Shown here: positions 23,251-35,320 of the stretch, piece by piece
Position numbering within the stretch: the first letter of the stretch is position 1
How the letters are laid out: the number at the start of each line of letters is the position of its first letter
Assembly (NCBI GenBank): GCA_964034945.1
Contig: OZ035961.1
Coordinates: forward strand, 88,430,124-88,494,123
Source: Chrysopilus asiliformis
Taxonomy: Eukaryota > Arthropoda > Insecta > Diptera > Rhagionidae
Length of the DNA stretch: 64,000 nucleotides
Reading direction: 5' to 3'
Notes under the pieces: generated by a model
Seen by the model: the letters and a program-made list of their open reading frames with translations, nothing else
Databases searched by the model: none
Told to the model about the DNA's origin: nothing
Made by a program: the position numbers and the translations under genes

Positions 23251-24026
23251 CTGACTTTAAAAAAAAACTAAAAAGGAAAAAAAGCACTAAAAAGAAAAAA
23301 ATAATTTAAAACAATGTTCATTAATAGCGTATTTAAAATTCTGCTTTTTGGGAGTGGCGTTGAATTTACACTAAACAAAATCGTTGTAAAATATATTCAG
23401 GAGTAACAAAAAAATCTAATTAAATACTTAATACGACTAATTCCTATTTACGATTTTTGTAATGTTTTCGAAATCAGAATTTTTAGTATAACAAATTTTA
23501 CCGCTTTTATTAATTTTTAGTAGGTGTTTAAAATTATTTATTATCTCGATTTATCTTTCATCTGTCACAAACATAGTGGTTATACTTAAAATTATTTATT
23601 AAGTTTTTTTTATTTCATTAAGTTTTCTATTGTCAAGTTTCGCACAAAATCAGTTTGTAAACGGAGATAAAGAATAGGATAAATTTCTACAAAAAATAGT
23701 AACATATGAGACAGTGGGCTTTTTTGTAGCGATTGCTTAAAAATAGGGAATCCAATTTGGGGCATAAAAGAACTTAGCTTTGGTGCTTCTAAGAGCCGTG
23801 TCTATAGTTAATCTGTTTGGCAACAATTTTTAGAGTCGATCTTAGTTCTTAGTGGCAGCAACAGCACCATTAGCCTTAAGGGTTATGAGGTATGTAATTT
23901 TTTTTAGTTGCAAATTTAACGCCACTCCCAAAAAGCAGAATTTTAAATACGCTATTAATGAACATTGTTTTAAATTCTTTTTTTTTTAGTGCTTTTTTCC
24001 CTTTATAGTTTTTTTTTAAGTCGGTT
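23251..24026. mobile_element. long inverted-repeat (foldback) element
   Basis: Arms of about 115 bp (23251-23367 and 23913-24026) are near-perfect inversions, including AATAGCGTATTTAAAATTCT and GGGAGTGGCGTTGAATTTA. They enclose about 545 bp of non-coding sequence. The outer ends read AAGTCGGT (right) and its complement ACTGACTT (left, one mismatch). The word recurs in direct orientation at 24648-24656, suggesting a composite or truncated neighbour. Confidence 0.65.
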
Positions 24027-24093
24027 TAATTTTTTTTTAATTTTTTTTTATTTCGAACGTTTTTTAGTTTCAATTTTTAATATAGGAAAAAAA

Positions 24094-24520
24094 CTACAAA
24101 GGGTTTGAGAGGATAAGTCCGCAGAGGGGAAATATATAAAAGAATCTTCCTTATGTTGTACTGAACACAACGCAAAAAATGGTAACTCGATATCTCAAGC
24201 GATGTAGAATCTAGCGGGAGAGGGGATTTGAGGAGGTGGGTCAACAGAGGGGAAGTATGTAAAATGTCCTTCCTGGAATTGTACTGAACACAACACAAAA
24301 AATTTCAACTCGATATCTCAAGCGATGTAGAATCTAGCGGGAGAGGGGATTTGAGGGGGTAGGTTAACACGGGGGAAATATATAAAAGAACCTTCCTTAT
24401 GTTGTACTGAACACAACGCAAAAAGTTTCAGCTCGATATCTAAAGCGATGTAGAATCTAGCAGGGGAGGGGGTATGAAAGCATAGCGTCACCGGGGGAAA
24501 TTTGCAGAAAAAAAAACCAG
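24094..24520. repeat. three degenerate tandem units of 122-125 bp
   Basis: GATGTAGAATCTAGC recurs at about 24201, 24323 and 24448, and GTACTGAACACAAC recurs with the same spacing. Each unit also has CTCGATATCT and a GGGGAAATATATAAAAG-like run. The block lies between AAGTCGGT words at 24018 and 24648. Confidence 0.7.
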
Positions 24521-24721
24521 GAACTTTCTCTACAACTTTCTCTTTAGGAGGACCAAAATCGGTCAACCCAGTAAAATGTTAGGCGTGAGTGAACATACAT
24601 TAAAAAAAAACATTCAGATCGAACTGAGAACCTTTTCCTTTTTGGAAGTCGGTTAAAAAAAACTCAATTTTTGCACAACGATAATCTTTTTACAAGTTTC
24701 AATTGTTTGTTCGTTAGTTAG

Positions 24722-25353
24722 TTAGTTAAATTGTTTGTTAGTTAGTTTGTTAGTTAGTTTGTTTGTTAGTTTGTTTGTTAGTTTGTTTGTTAGTTTGTTT
24801 GTTAGTTTGTTTGTTAGTTTGTTTGTTAGTTTGTTTGTTAGTTTGTTTGTTAGTTTGTTTGTTAGTTTGTTTGTTAGTTTGTTTGTTAGTTTGTTTGTTA
24901 GTTTGTTTGTTAGTTTGTTTGTTAGTTTGTTTGTTAGTTTGTTTGTTAGTTTGTTTGTTAGTTTGTTTGTTAGTTTGTTTGTTAGTTTGTTTGTTAGTTT
25001 GTTTGTTAGTTTGTTTGTTAGTTTGTTTGTTAGTTTGTTTGTTAGTTTGTTTGTTAGTTTGTTTGTTAGTTTGTTTGTTAGTTTGTTTGTTAGTTTGTTT
25101 GTTAGTTTGTTTGTTAGTTTGTTTGTTAGTTTGTTTGTTAGTTTGTTTGTTTGTTAGTTTGTTTGTTAGTTTGTTTGTTAGTTTGTTTGTTTGTTAGTTT
25201 GTTTGTTAGTTTGTTTGTTAGTTTGTTTGTTAGTTTGTTTGTTAGTTTGTTTGTTAGTTTGTTTGTTAGTTTGTTCGTTAGTTTGTTTGTTAGTTAGTTT
25301 GTTTGTTTGTTAGTTTGTTTGTTAGTTAGTTTGTTTGTTAGCTTGTTTGTTAA
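24722..25353. repeat. 12-bp minisatellite (GTTTGTTTGTTA)n
   Basis: About fifty units, almost perfect from 24751 to about 25140, then with extra GTTT insertions (16-bp units) and point variants towards both edges. Because 12 is divisible by three, all plus-strand frames stay open as Val-Ser-Leu-Phe or Leu-Val-Cys-Leu repeats; these are not genes. Confidence 0.95.
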
Positions 25354-25554
25354 CAAAAGTTTTTTGTAATTTTCGACACTCTTATGTAATTCCTGAAGCA
25401 ATCAAAACAAACAAAAATTGAACTTTAAGTGAAAAATCTTATAGCATTATTACAGGCGTTTGAGCATATTAAATTGACTTTTTTAACAAATCAAATTTAG
25501 GATTTTACAAATCAAATTCCTTTTAAACACTTTTTTGTGGTTTTTTCTTTATTA

Positions 25555-28037
25555 TAAACTAGAATTGGACCCGGCTTCGCCCGGCTAAAAGCGTGAACAG
25601 AAAAAACTAAGTTTCGAGATCACTTTACCCCCTCCCCTTACTCCCCCCACCTCTCGGGCTACTTTTTAATGGATCTATGTTGGGGCTGGATCCCCGACGA
25701 ACATCTGTGCCAAATTTCAGGCCTATCGGTTCAGTAGTTTCCCCGCGAAAGAGTAACATAGCGCAAAAACTAAGTTTCGAAATCACTTTACCCCCTCCCC
25801 TTACTCCCCCCACCTCTCGGGCTACTTTTTAATGGGTCTGTGTTGGGGCTGGATCCTCGACGAACATCTTTGCCAAATTTCAGGCCTATCGGTTAAGTAG
25901 TTTCCTCGCGAAAAAGTAACATAGCGCAAAAACTAAGTTTCGAAATCCCTTTACCCCCTCCCCTTACACCCGCCACCTCTCGGGCTACTTTTTAATGGGT
26001 CTGTGTTGGGGCTGGACCCCCGACGAACATCTGTGCCAAATGTCAGGCCAATGGGTTCAGTAGTTTCCCCGCGAAAGGGTAACATAGCGCAAAAACTAAG
26101 TTTCGAGATCACTTTATCCCCTCCCCTTACTCACCCCACCTCTCGGGCTACTTTTTAATGGGTCTGTGTTGGGGCTGGATCCCCGACGAACATCTGTGCC
26201 AAATTTCAGGCCTATCGGTTCAGTAGTTTCCCCGCGAAAGAGTAACATAGCGCAAAAACTAAGTTTCGAAATCACTTTACCCCCTCCCCTTACTCCCCCC
26301 ACCTCTCGGGCTACTTTTTAATGGGTCTGTGTTGGGGCTGGATCCTCGACGAACATCTTTGCCAAATTTCAGGCCTATCGGTTAAGTAGTTTCCCCGCGA
26401 AAGAGTAACATAGCGCAAAAACTAAGTTTCGAAATCACTTTACCCCCTCCCCTTACTTCCCCCACCTCTCAGGCTACTTTTTAATGGGTCTGTGTTGGTG
26501 CTGGACCCGCGACGAACATCTATGCCAAATTTCAGGCCAATTGGTTCAGTAGTTTCCTCGCGAAAAAGTAACATAGCGCAAAAACTAAGTTTCGAAATCC
26601 CTTTACCCCCTCCCCTTACACCCGCCACCTCTCGGGCTACTTTTTAATGGGTCTGTGTTGGGGCTGGACCCCCGACGAACATCTGTGCCAAATGTCAGGC
26701 CAATGGGTTCAGTAGTTTCCCCGCGAAAGGGTAACATAGCGCAAAAACTAAGTTTCGAGATCACTTTACCCCCTCCCCTTACTCACCCCACCTCTCGGGC
26801 TACTTTTTAATGGGTCTGTGTTGGGGCTGGATCCCCGACGAACATCTGTGCCAAATTTCAGGCCTATCGGTTCAGTAGTTTCCCCGCGAAAGAGTAACAT
26901 AGCGCAAAAACTAAGTTTCGAAATCACTTTACCCCCTCCCCTAACTCCCCCCACCTCTCGGGCTACTTTTTAATGGGTCTGTGTTGGGGCTGGATCCTCG
27001 ACGAACATCTTTGCCAAATTTCAGGCCTATCGGTTAAGTAGTTTCCCCGCGAAAGAGTAACATAGCGCAAAAACTAAGTTTCGAGATCACTTTACCCCCT
27101 CCCCTTACTCCCCCCACCTCTCGGGCTACTTTTTAATGGATCTATGTTGGGGCTGGATCCCCGACGAACATCTGTGCCAAATTTCAGGCCTATCGGTTCA
27201 GTAGTTTCCCCGCGAAAGAGTAACATAGCGCAAAAACTAAGTTTCGAAATCACTTTACCCCCTCCCCTTACTCCCCCCACCTCTCGGGCTACTTTTTAAT
27301 GGGTCTGTGTTGGGGCTGGATCCTCGACGAACATCTTTGCCAAATTTCAGGCCTATCGGTTAAGTAGTTTCCCCGCGAAAGAGTAACATAGCGCAAAAAC
27401 TAAGTTTCGAAATCACTTTACCCCCTCCCCTTACTCCCCCCACCTCTCGGGCTACTTTTTAATGGGTCTGTGTTGGGGCTGGATCCCCGACGAACATCTG
27501 TGCCAAATTTCAGGCCTATCGGTTCAGTAGTTTCCCCGCGAAAGAGTAACATAGCGCAAAAACTAAGTTTCGAAATCACTTTACCCCCTCCCCTTACTCC
27601 CCCCACCTCTCGGGCTACTTTTTAATGGGTCTGTGTTGGGGCTGGATCCTCGACGAACATCTTTGCCAAATTTCAGGCCTATCGGTTAAGTAGTTTCCCC
27701 GCGAAAGAGTAACATAGCGCAAAAACTAAGTTTCGAGATCACTTTACCCCCTCCCCTTACTCCCCCCACCTCTCGGGCTACTTTTTAATGGGTCTGTGTT
27801 GGGGCTGGATCCCCGACGAACATCTGTGCCAAATGTCAGGCCTATCGGTTCAGTAGTTTCCCCGCGAAAGAGTAACATAGCGCAAAAACTAAGTTTCGAA
27901 ATCACTTTACCCCCTCCCCTTACTCCCCCCACCCCTCGTGCTACTTTTCCGTATGCCTATGTTGGAACCAGAGCTACCACAGACACTCATGCCAAATTTC
28001 AAGTCAATCGGTTCAGCCGTTTTTGCGTGAAAGAGGA

Positions 28038-28072
<35 letters not shown>

Positions 28073-28100
28073 CCAACTCATTTTTATATATTAGTATGAT
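25555..28100. repeat. 163-bp tandem array inside a dispersed element
   Basis: The left edge AACTAGAATTGGACCCGGCT and right edge TATATTAGTATGAT after a (CAGA)n tract match the ends of the 3301-3750 repeat. Between them about 15 units of 163 bp repeat. Units differ at diagnostic sites: GATCCCCGACG...TCTGTGCC...GGTTCAG (A), GATCCTCGACG...TCTTTGCC...GGTTAAG (B) and variants C and D. The order is roughly A B C A B D C A B A B A B A', so a 326-bp A-B dimer dominates the right half. A block with ACACCCGCCACC recurs 652 bp apart. Minus-strand 62-residue frames spaced 326 bp are by-products of the period. Confidence 0.9.
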
Positions 28101-29650
28101 TTTGTTTTCTGTGAAGATTTTCTCAGTTATGCCGATGGCTAAGTAAAAAAAGATAAGAAACTCAGAACGTATTTTGAGGGCTCAACAAAATTCGCCAGCG
28201 AAAATGGAATCTTTAGTATGCCTTGCAAAACGATTTTTTTCACTTATATTTTGACGCTTAACTGTCAAAAAATCAATAAATTGTATACGTTACTCGATTA
28301 AGATTCATAACATCATTTTTCATACATTTTAAGGCGCCCTTTACGCATGACGCTTTATTCCGTGAATTTTATTCTTCCGTTTATACTACGACACAAAATT
28401 GTGAAATTTAATTCTGAAAGACGCATAAACTCCAATTTTTCACACAAAACTGCCGGAATTAATTCAAATTTTCACAACTTTTGCTAAGTGAATTTATTCT
28501 GCGATAGATCAATAAAATTTGCGGAATAAATTCTATGGAAATTTCTGTTGTTAATTATCTCCAGTTATCTAATCTTTGGTTATGTATAAAATGTTCAAAA
28601 AAATATTCTTAATTTCTCAAATATTCGTATTTCTTTAGACTCGTTAGATCTTCACAAAAAATCAATTTTTAACAAAGAAAACATTGCTAAAACTTTTTTA
28701 GGCGTATCTGATTTGTAAAATTGGTAACTTTATCTGTAAAAAAGTAAATTTTATGTACAAAAGATTGAATTTGGACTGAATATCCGTATATTTTACGAAT
28801 TTTAACTCCAAAGCTCATGAACCATGAGAATAGGGCACAGAGGGAAATAGCAAAAAATATTGTCAAAAATCTTTTGTACCGTTTGGATCATTCCACACTA
28901 TTCCAAACTTCTTCTGATTGTCTAATTAATGTGAATATTTGAACGAAATATGGAATGAACGAAAATAAAATTTTACAGAATCTTTGTGCCATTTTCAATA
29001 GTTTAAATTGCTTTTCAATATCGATGGCTATACAGTAGAATATATTTTCCAGGATTTGCCATCAATTAAGCGCTCCAAGCTTTACAAAAGGAAAAATGAT
29101 TAAAAATATTGATTTCAAAAACCAGAGATTGCCCTATGATTCGCCCTTTGATTCAAGGTCAGTGTTAATTTGAACGATATAGCAGCACTCAATACCATTT
29201 GAATGAATTTCTAAATGACTGCACATTTAGGTATAATTATTGCAGTTCTATTATATAGAAAATTGGTTTGGTAAAGTATTTTGAACAGAAGAAATTACGA
29301 ATGAAATTCGAAACTTTTTTGAAAGGATTGTTAATAAAGGGGGAAATTTTGATTTTTATCCGATTTATGAAATTTAAATATTATTTATTTCAAAATGATT
29401 GGAAACGTTTTAACTTTTCCTACACAAGTTCGTTTTGTAGAGCGATTTTCGAACCAGAGTTTTAAAGAACGAGTCAACGTATTTTTGCCTAAAACGTTTC
29501 TACGCTGTTTTTTATGCAGTTTGTCAAAAAGAAGAGTACATGCATTCGGTTGTAGCGGTCAAAGAAAATGTTCCCCTGGTAAATTTTGAATACCTGAACG
29601 GAGAACATTGAACCACCCTGCGTTGGAGTGCTAGAGATGGTGCACATGCT
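28101..29650. other. AT-rich sequence without recognised gene
   Basis: Only short unsupported reading frames are present. No repeat boundaries recognised. Confidence 0.45.
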
Positions 29651-29699
29651 TATACTCTATATGATATATCATACAGGAGTACAAAAATGATCAACACCA

Positions 29700-29872
29700 G
29701 GAGTGGTATTCCGTAACTTGTTTCAAGCGTTTGTTTCGAGTTAGAAGAAAAAGTAATATTCGGTGTCTTTGTTCCGATCAAGATAAATGATAGGGCGAAA
29801 CAGAGATCGCGAATACTACTTTTTCTTCTAACTCGAAACAAACGCTTGAAACAAGTTACGGAATACCACTCC
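29700..29872. mobile_element. 173-bp foldback MITE
   Basis: Arms of 56 bp (29700-29755 and 29817-29872), from GGAGTGGTATTCCGTAACTT inward, are perfect inversions around a spacer of about 60 bp. The TSD is not resolvable beyond 1-2 bp. It splits the HINE phrase AACACCAGGGTGTTAGGG. Confidence 0.7.
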
Positions 29873-29921
29873 AGGGTGTTAGGGATGACAAAAGATTTTG
29901 ATTTCTGCGTGTCCGTACAAC

Positions 29922-30606
29922 CAGAGAACAAATAATCTAGAGAATAATTTCTTAGAACAAATTTTTAGAGAAAATTTTTCCACTGTGAGATGAAGCAAGA
30001 GGATCCGATGTAGCACGGAAAAAATTATCCATTCGATTCCTCCATCTCATTGAATAGATACGACGAAAATGATTCTCTCTGCTTCGTGCTCCCTAGTCTA
30101 ATGCTACATTTACACGAATGACAAATTTGTCATTTTTTTCTTGTCATTATGTTAATTCCCGTGTAAATGGCATAATTTTTGTAATTTTTTCTGTCAGAAA
30201 ATGTCAATCTCTCATAAAAGAATGAACTTGTCCATTCTTTTATGCCAGATTGTCATTCGTGCAAACGCAATATTAGTTATGACAACTTTAGTATTCAACT
30301 TTTGTCATAACTAATATTGCGTTTGCACGAATGACAATCTGGCATAAAAGAATGGACAAGTTCATTCTTTTATGAGAGATTGACATTTTCTGACAGAAAA
30401 AATTACAAAAATTATGCCATTTACACGGGAATTAACATAATGACAAGAAAAAAATGACAAATTTGTCATTCGTGTAAATGTAGCATAAAAGTAATTAACT
30501 TTTAGGCCGTAGCTAGTGAATGATAGGGACATTTTTCCCCCCTTCGAAGGGGAAATTTGTCAAAAATTTGTTCTAAGAGTTTATTCTCTAGATTATTTGT
30601 TCTCTG
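29922..30606. mobile_element. hAT-type MITE containing a palindromic MITE
   Basis: CAGAGAACAAATAATCTAG and its exact inversion at the right end are flanked by GTACAAC (29915-29921, 30607-30613), a 7-bp match that could be a worn 8-bp hAT duplication. About 298 bp of its own sequence remains once the 384-bp insert and its TSD are removed. No coding region. Confidence 0.7.
30102..30485. mobile_element. 384-bp near-perfect palindromic MITE, copy 2 (TAA TSD)
   Basis: It has the same length and ends as 2687-3070, with TAA at 30099-30101 and 30486-30488. The asymmetric loop reads CTTTAGTATTCAA, the reverse complement of copy 1's, so the two copies are in opposite orientation although their arms look alike. 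It is inserted in the hAT MITE at 29922-30606. Confidence 0.85.
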
Positions 30607-31039
30607 GTACAACTGTCTGGCTGTCGGTCTCTCTGTTGGTGAACACCAGAACTTTGGACAGAATTGAGTTAGAGACTGGAAATTTTGGATAGTTCCGTTT
30701 CTCGTAAATGGCTAGGATAAATTCTTGAACGGGCCAAATTAGATTATTTCTTCCCTTCTTCCCCATACAAATGAAACAGTTCTTTGCAATTTTCTCGAAA
30801 ACAGTGAGTCGTATTGAAAAATTTGTAAGATGAAATGTGTTTAAATTATGATCAAAATCCTTCCGCCTTGTCCCATACAAATGGTTTTTTTCATATCAAT
30901 TTAGTCTCGTCTCATATAGAGTAATTGACGATTGGCCCCTGGAAATTGTAGCTTTTCTTATGTTTTTATCCATGTTTACATTAAGAATTCTCTTCCCCTC
31001 TGACCCTTCACCTGCTATCTCGTACACCAGTCAAAAGAT

Positions 31040-31380
31040 TTTCATGGGGGTTTCCTTCATTGTATAGGGGGTTCTTTAGAAAGCACATAACACCAAAAAA
31101 TATTTTACCTCAGTTTTCCCGATGTGATCCCTGTCATACTGATCCCTGTTGTACTTTTTTGAATCTTTAATAAATTTAAAAAAAAAATACTATATATGAA
31201 ATCAGTGAACGAATTGTAATGGGATTTTCGGTTTAAAGCGAAAATATTATGAGAGGTATATGTACTTCAAATATTATACTATTTTGCTTTCTGCAGAAGG
31301 GTACCATAGGAGGGGTACCATAAATACAAAAAATATGGCACTTTATATACAAATGTTTTTCAGTAAAATACTCAGACAAT
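31040..31380. repeat. dispersed repeat, copy 1
   Basis: It shares ordered phrases with 33940-34215: GGGTTTCC, CTCTTTA/TTCTTTAG-AGCA-ATA-CAC, GAACGAATT-TAATGGGATTTT, ATATTA-GAGAG-TAT, CATAAATACAAA and CAAATGTTTTTCAGTAAAATACTC. Function unknown; it is probably an old non-autonomous element. Confidence 0.55.
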
Positions 31381-31439
31381 TAAGTAGGCAAGAAAATTTC
31401 TCTCTCGTCCTCTTTCTTATTCCCCTTTTTTAATAGCCC

Positions 31440-32040
31440 CAATGCATTTACAACAAATGCCACGTACGTACAAAATAATACGTACAAAATTTGAGATAAC
31501 TTGAGCACGGTAAAAGATATTGATTTACGGTAAAAGGTAAAAATGTAGAAAATTTGATTGCTGAAAATTTGAACTCGTTTTTGAAAAGCTTTGTTTTTGA
31601 ATAACTCTTAGTTTGCAAGTAATTCGCAAAAATATATTTTTTACATTTTAATAAAAATATCTCAATAACGGTAAAAGATAACGTATAACGGTAAAAGACA
31701 AAATTGTGCAGAATGCCATTCTCATTAATTCATTTCGCATATATAAATAGTAAGCAAAAAATCATTTTTTTTTAAAAAATTACAGTTTAAGATATCGATT
31801 TCTAGCAAAAGACAAAAGTGTAGGAAATTTTATTTTCTCTAAGTTTTGTCATACTTAAGACTACTAAAAAATGTGTAGTTTCGGAGGAAATTGAGAAAAA
31901 CCAATTCGCGATTTTTGGTTACTTCCGGTTAAGCCATCATTTTGGTTACTTTCGGTTAACGGATTTCCACCAATTTTAGGATCGTCCCATTCCAAGACCA
32001 AATTTGCCTATAAAATATCATGGCTCTAAATTTAGCTTTT
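31440..32040 (-). repeat. dispersed repeat, inverted relative of 40490-41260
   Basis: On the minus strand it repeats ATGGGACGATCCTA, GGTGGAAATCCGTTAACCG, and the GTAAAAGATAACG/GGTAAAAGACAAAA series found at 40720-41230 on the plus strand. The (GTCY) tract is absent here. Confidence 0.6.
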
Positions 32041-33939
32041 CATGAAAGTTGTGAAATATGCAACTAAATATGCATTGCATTTATATGCAAATATGCACTA
32101 ACGTGTCAAATATGCATTTATAGTAATAACAAATTGCCTTCATTCGCTTCTAAACTTATTGATTCGGATGAATAAAAAACTCCCTGAGCCGAAATCATAA
32201 CGAGATGAAATATGCAGATGCATATTTTTGGCTTACCTAGTGATGAATATAAATAATTGCACCTGTATTTAAAATAATTCCACGAATGTTTGTGACTGAT
32301 AATATTTCCTAATTCAAGAAAGAAAATTTCACTTAAATCATTATCTGAATATTTTACGGAATAACTTTTCCAATTAAAATTCTCACAATGTGAACTGAAA
32401 CATAACGTAATCTATTCCATGAATCTTTAAACAGACTCGTGTTTGCCATTAACCAGTAGCAAATCCTTAACACAGATCCTTGACTTTAGCCCATAAAACA
32501 AATATGTTGTTAAATAGAACTAGAAGTCGTGTTCATGTAACTTTTGCGCGTAACAATTGTCTTTGTATTTATTAATGATCTGCGTCAGAGTCAACTTTAT
32601 ACAAATACTAGATGTTTGACAAAAGAGATGTTTTTTTAATGATTTTGTGGAATTAAAAAAAAACGGAAATGTTTTGTTTTTTTCCTTCAAAGTGAATTTA
32701 TAAACTGTATCTAAAATTCTTGCAGGTTTTCTTTTGTCGCATTTGTGATGTTAGAACATCACAAAACTAAGAACCGTGAAAAGATTTCCCTTTTTTTGTA
32801 ACACTGAGAGATACAAATTACCTTCAGGCGGCGTCATGTAACGTAGAAATTCGTTTGGTTTATCCACACTTCAATTCTCAAATAATATTTAAATCGAATT
32901 CAATTGAAGTCGATATAAAAAAAAATTTTCCGCCTAAAAATTTGCCCGAGGATATTCAACAGAATAACAACGAAATCTACTAAAATGTGGTCCTTTCTGC
33001 TTTACATTATGGAAAATCGAATTTTGTATTTGAATAATATTTTTCAGATAATCTTGGAACCAAATCTATAAATCGAATTGCTGACACGATATTTTTAGGG
33101 GTGGAAATCTGCTTTTCAGGGTCACTGATATTGAGTTAAATAACCATAAAATGCCAAAAATTTGCGTTAATTTTTTTGCATTCAATAGAGATACGACGGT
33201 ATAAATATGTAAAGATATAAATTGAAACTTAAGGAAAAATGTCTACCCTGAAATTTCCACATTCCTCGAAAAAGGCGCTTTAAAGAAACCATTTCGTATA
33301 CACTTGGAATTCTTAAAATGCTTGAAAATCTTTGAAGTTCTCATGTCGGAACACTTGATGGGAAACTATTATGTCCTCTATATCTGTCTTTGAAACAATA
33401 TTTCAGAATAATATACATATTTTTAAATCCAATTTAATTTACTACAAGAAGTTTTCCGAAATATGCGCAATATTTCTGTGCAAAATTGAATGAAAAGATT
33501 TCATATTATTTTGATTGCTTCTACTTAAGTAATATGTAGAATGACAAAGATTTCTGTGTCCTTAAATTTCTCCTTGAGATCTATTTTGGGTTGATCTTTT
33601 AATTTTTAACTCAGAAAAACTTGGAAATTTAAACCAAAGGCATCTTTTCTTTTCATCCTCTAATTAAAGAAAATTTTCTACAGTTTGAAGATTTTTCTCA
33701 GTATAAGTAAATCTGTTTCATTTTCAAAGACGTTGAGATAAAACATTAGTCCTTTAAACCTACCAATTTCTTTGCTTTAAATGAAATGTTTTTTTTTTCA
33801 ATCAAAGATTTCTTTGTTTCATTTCCAGTACACCACAGTGGAAAAAGTGATGATTTCACAAAAATAGGCTAGTAAAGACCAACTCTGCTGAAGCTGTACT
33901 GGACTTTATTTCAGAATATAAAAGTCAACAGATCTACAT
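32041..33939. other. AT-rich sequence without recognised gene
   Basis: TATGCA words cluster near 32055-32110 (TATGCATTGCATTTATATGC). No other structure recognised. Confidence 0.4.
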
Positions 33940-34215
33940 GGGGTTTCCACCATTGGATAGAGGACTCTTTAAGAGCATATAGCACAAAAAACATCACCAT
34001 ATTCTTTGCCTTCCGACCCTCTCCTGCGATATCTGAAGCCGATGAACGAATTTTAATGGGATTTTTTGGCAGCGGTTAGATAATATTACGAGAGATATGT
34101 GTAGGTAAAAATGTCCACTATTTTCCTTTCTGCTTACCCCTACCATAAATACAAAAGAAATTCAGCACTTTGAACTCAAATGTTTTTCAGTAAAATACTC
34201 CGTAGAAAGTTTAAT
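33940..34215. repeat. dispersed repeat, copy 2
   Basis: Direct relative of 31040-31380, sharing GAACGAATTTTAATGGGATT and TTTTTCAGTAAAATACTC. It is shorter and more diverged in the middle. Confidence 0.55.
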
Positions 34216-34269
34216 TTTCAGTTTTAGTTAAAGTTAGCTGATCAAATTATTTTAAGAAAATTTTATAAT

Positions 34270-34720
34270 ATTACTTTCCTCTTCTATAGAGGGAAAATAT
34301 CGTATTCATGACGGCAACCGACTTGATAATGGGGGCAGGAAACGTTCTGATCAGTACGAAATCTGTTTCAGGCAGGATGTCCGTGCAGCTGTCTATCGGT
34401 CTGTCTGTTGTACGTATCTTAAATTTTTTTAAAATAAGTTTTACAAAAATCGTAGTTTTTTATCAACTTTGGGAAAATTAACGGTAGTTATAACGGGTAC
34501 CCAACATACAAATTTTTTGAAAAAAATACAGTTTTTTGCAAATTTCTCGAAGATTATGCGCTTTTGAGAAAAAATGCACATAACCAAATTCAAAGAAAAT
34601 AAAATTTCTTGCATTTTTCCCTTAACGCTTTCTACGGATTTTTAACGGTTCTCTCGATATTTGAAAATATAATATTTTTTACATATTTTTTCGGAAACTA
34701 AATATTGCAGAAGAAAGTTT
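34270..34720 (+). mobile_element. second-type (GTCY) dispersed repeat
   Basis: It opens near CGTATTCATGACGGCAACCG, has TGTCCGTGCAGCTGTCTATC/GGTCTGTCTGTTG, and continues ATCTTAAATTTTTTTAAAAT, GTTATAACGGGTACCC and CTCGAAGATTATGCGCTTTT. The same layout is at 36420-36930, distinct from the HINE set. Confidence 0.55.
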
Positions 34721-34740
34721 TGTGTTGATTCCAAGTGATT

Positions 34741-35320
34741 TTTATACCCGTATGGTGAAAACAAAGGGTATATTAACTTTGCCTTACCGTTTGTAACGCC
34801 AAGATCCCGTCATCGCACACAAAAATGAATTACACCAGTGTGTTTAGAATGATAAAAATATTTAATTTTTGCATGTCCATCCGTCTGTCTGTCTGTCTGT
34901 CCGTCTGTCTGTCTGTCTGTCCGTCTGTCTGTGGCGCGGATTGCGGGCGCACGGATTGAGCTAGAGACTTGAAATTTTGCGTGGATCCGTTTTTCGTAAA
35001 ATGCGAGGCTAAGTTCGTTAATGGGCAAAAATGGACCATTAGGGGGGGTACCCCCCATACGAATGAAAATGTTTTTTGCGAATATCTCAAAAACGATACA
35101 TGTTATCAAAAAAGTTCAAGAACAAAAGTTATTTAGAATATTATTCTACATAAATCTCTCATATATCAAAATCCGATTGGAATAAATTTTAAAAAATCTT
35201 ATTGGAAAGTTTGACTTCAAATTGGAATTTTGGTATAACTGTTCGAATTTTGATACGAATATCACCATACGGGTCTCCAATGATTGCCAGATTGGCAATT
35301 ATAGCTTTTGTTATGTTTTT
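34741..35320 (+). mobile_element. HINE (Helentron-associated, DINE-1-like), near full length
   Basis: It starts TTTTTATACCCGTATGGTGA...AAAGGGTATA, has TGTAACGCC, AACAGGTGTG-like sequence and a (GTCY)n tract at 34875-34933. The subterminal inverted copy TCACCATACGGGT follows, then the hairpin TTGCCAGATTGGCAA and the end TATAGCTTTTGTTATGTTTT. Drosophila DINE-1/INE-1 elements share this order: ATACCC...GGGTATA start, GTCY microsatellite, 3' hairpin followed by a TATAGC...TTGTTTT end. It has no coding capacity; mobility would depend on an autonomous Helentron. Confidence 0.75.

Larger units (their letters stand above)
29651..30970 (+). mobile_element. HINE-type repeat carrying three nested insertions
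   Basis: The backbone is TATACTCTATATGATATATC, then GATCAACACCA | GGGTGTTAGGGATGAC, then GATTTCTGCGTGTCCGTACAA | CTGTCTGGCTGTCGG, then AATTGAGTTAGAGACTGG. It ends GACGATTGGCCCCTGG...TAGCTTTTCTTATGTTTTTA. Bars mark insertion of 29700-29872 and 29922-30606. Confidence 0.75.

Noticed and set aside
24735..25197. Two long plus-strand frames (140 and 144 codons) of Val-Ser-Leu-Phe and Leu-Val-Cys-Leu repeats
   Set aside because: They are translations of the 12-bp minisatellite; every plus-strand frame is open because the period is a multiple of three.
25625..27932. Seven minus-strand 62-residue frames beginning MGGVRGGGK
   Set aside because: They recur with the 163/326-bp period and simply reflect open sequence in the non-coding tandem unit; no start context or domain.
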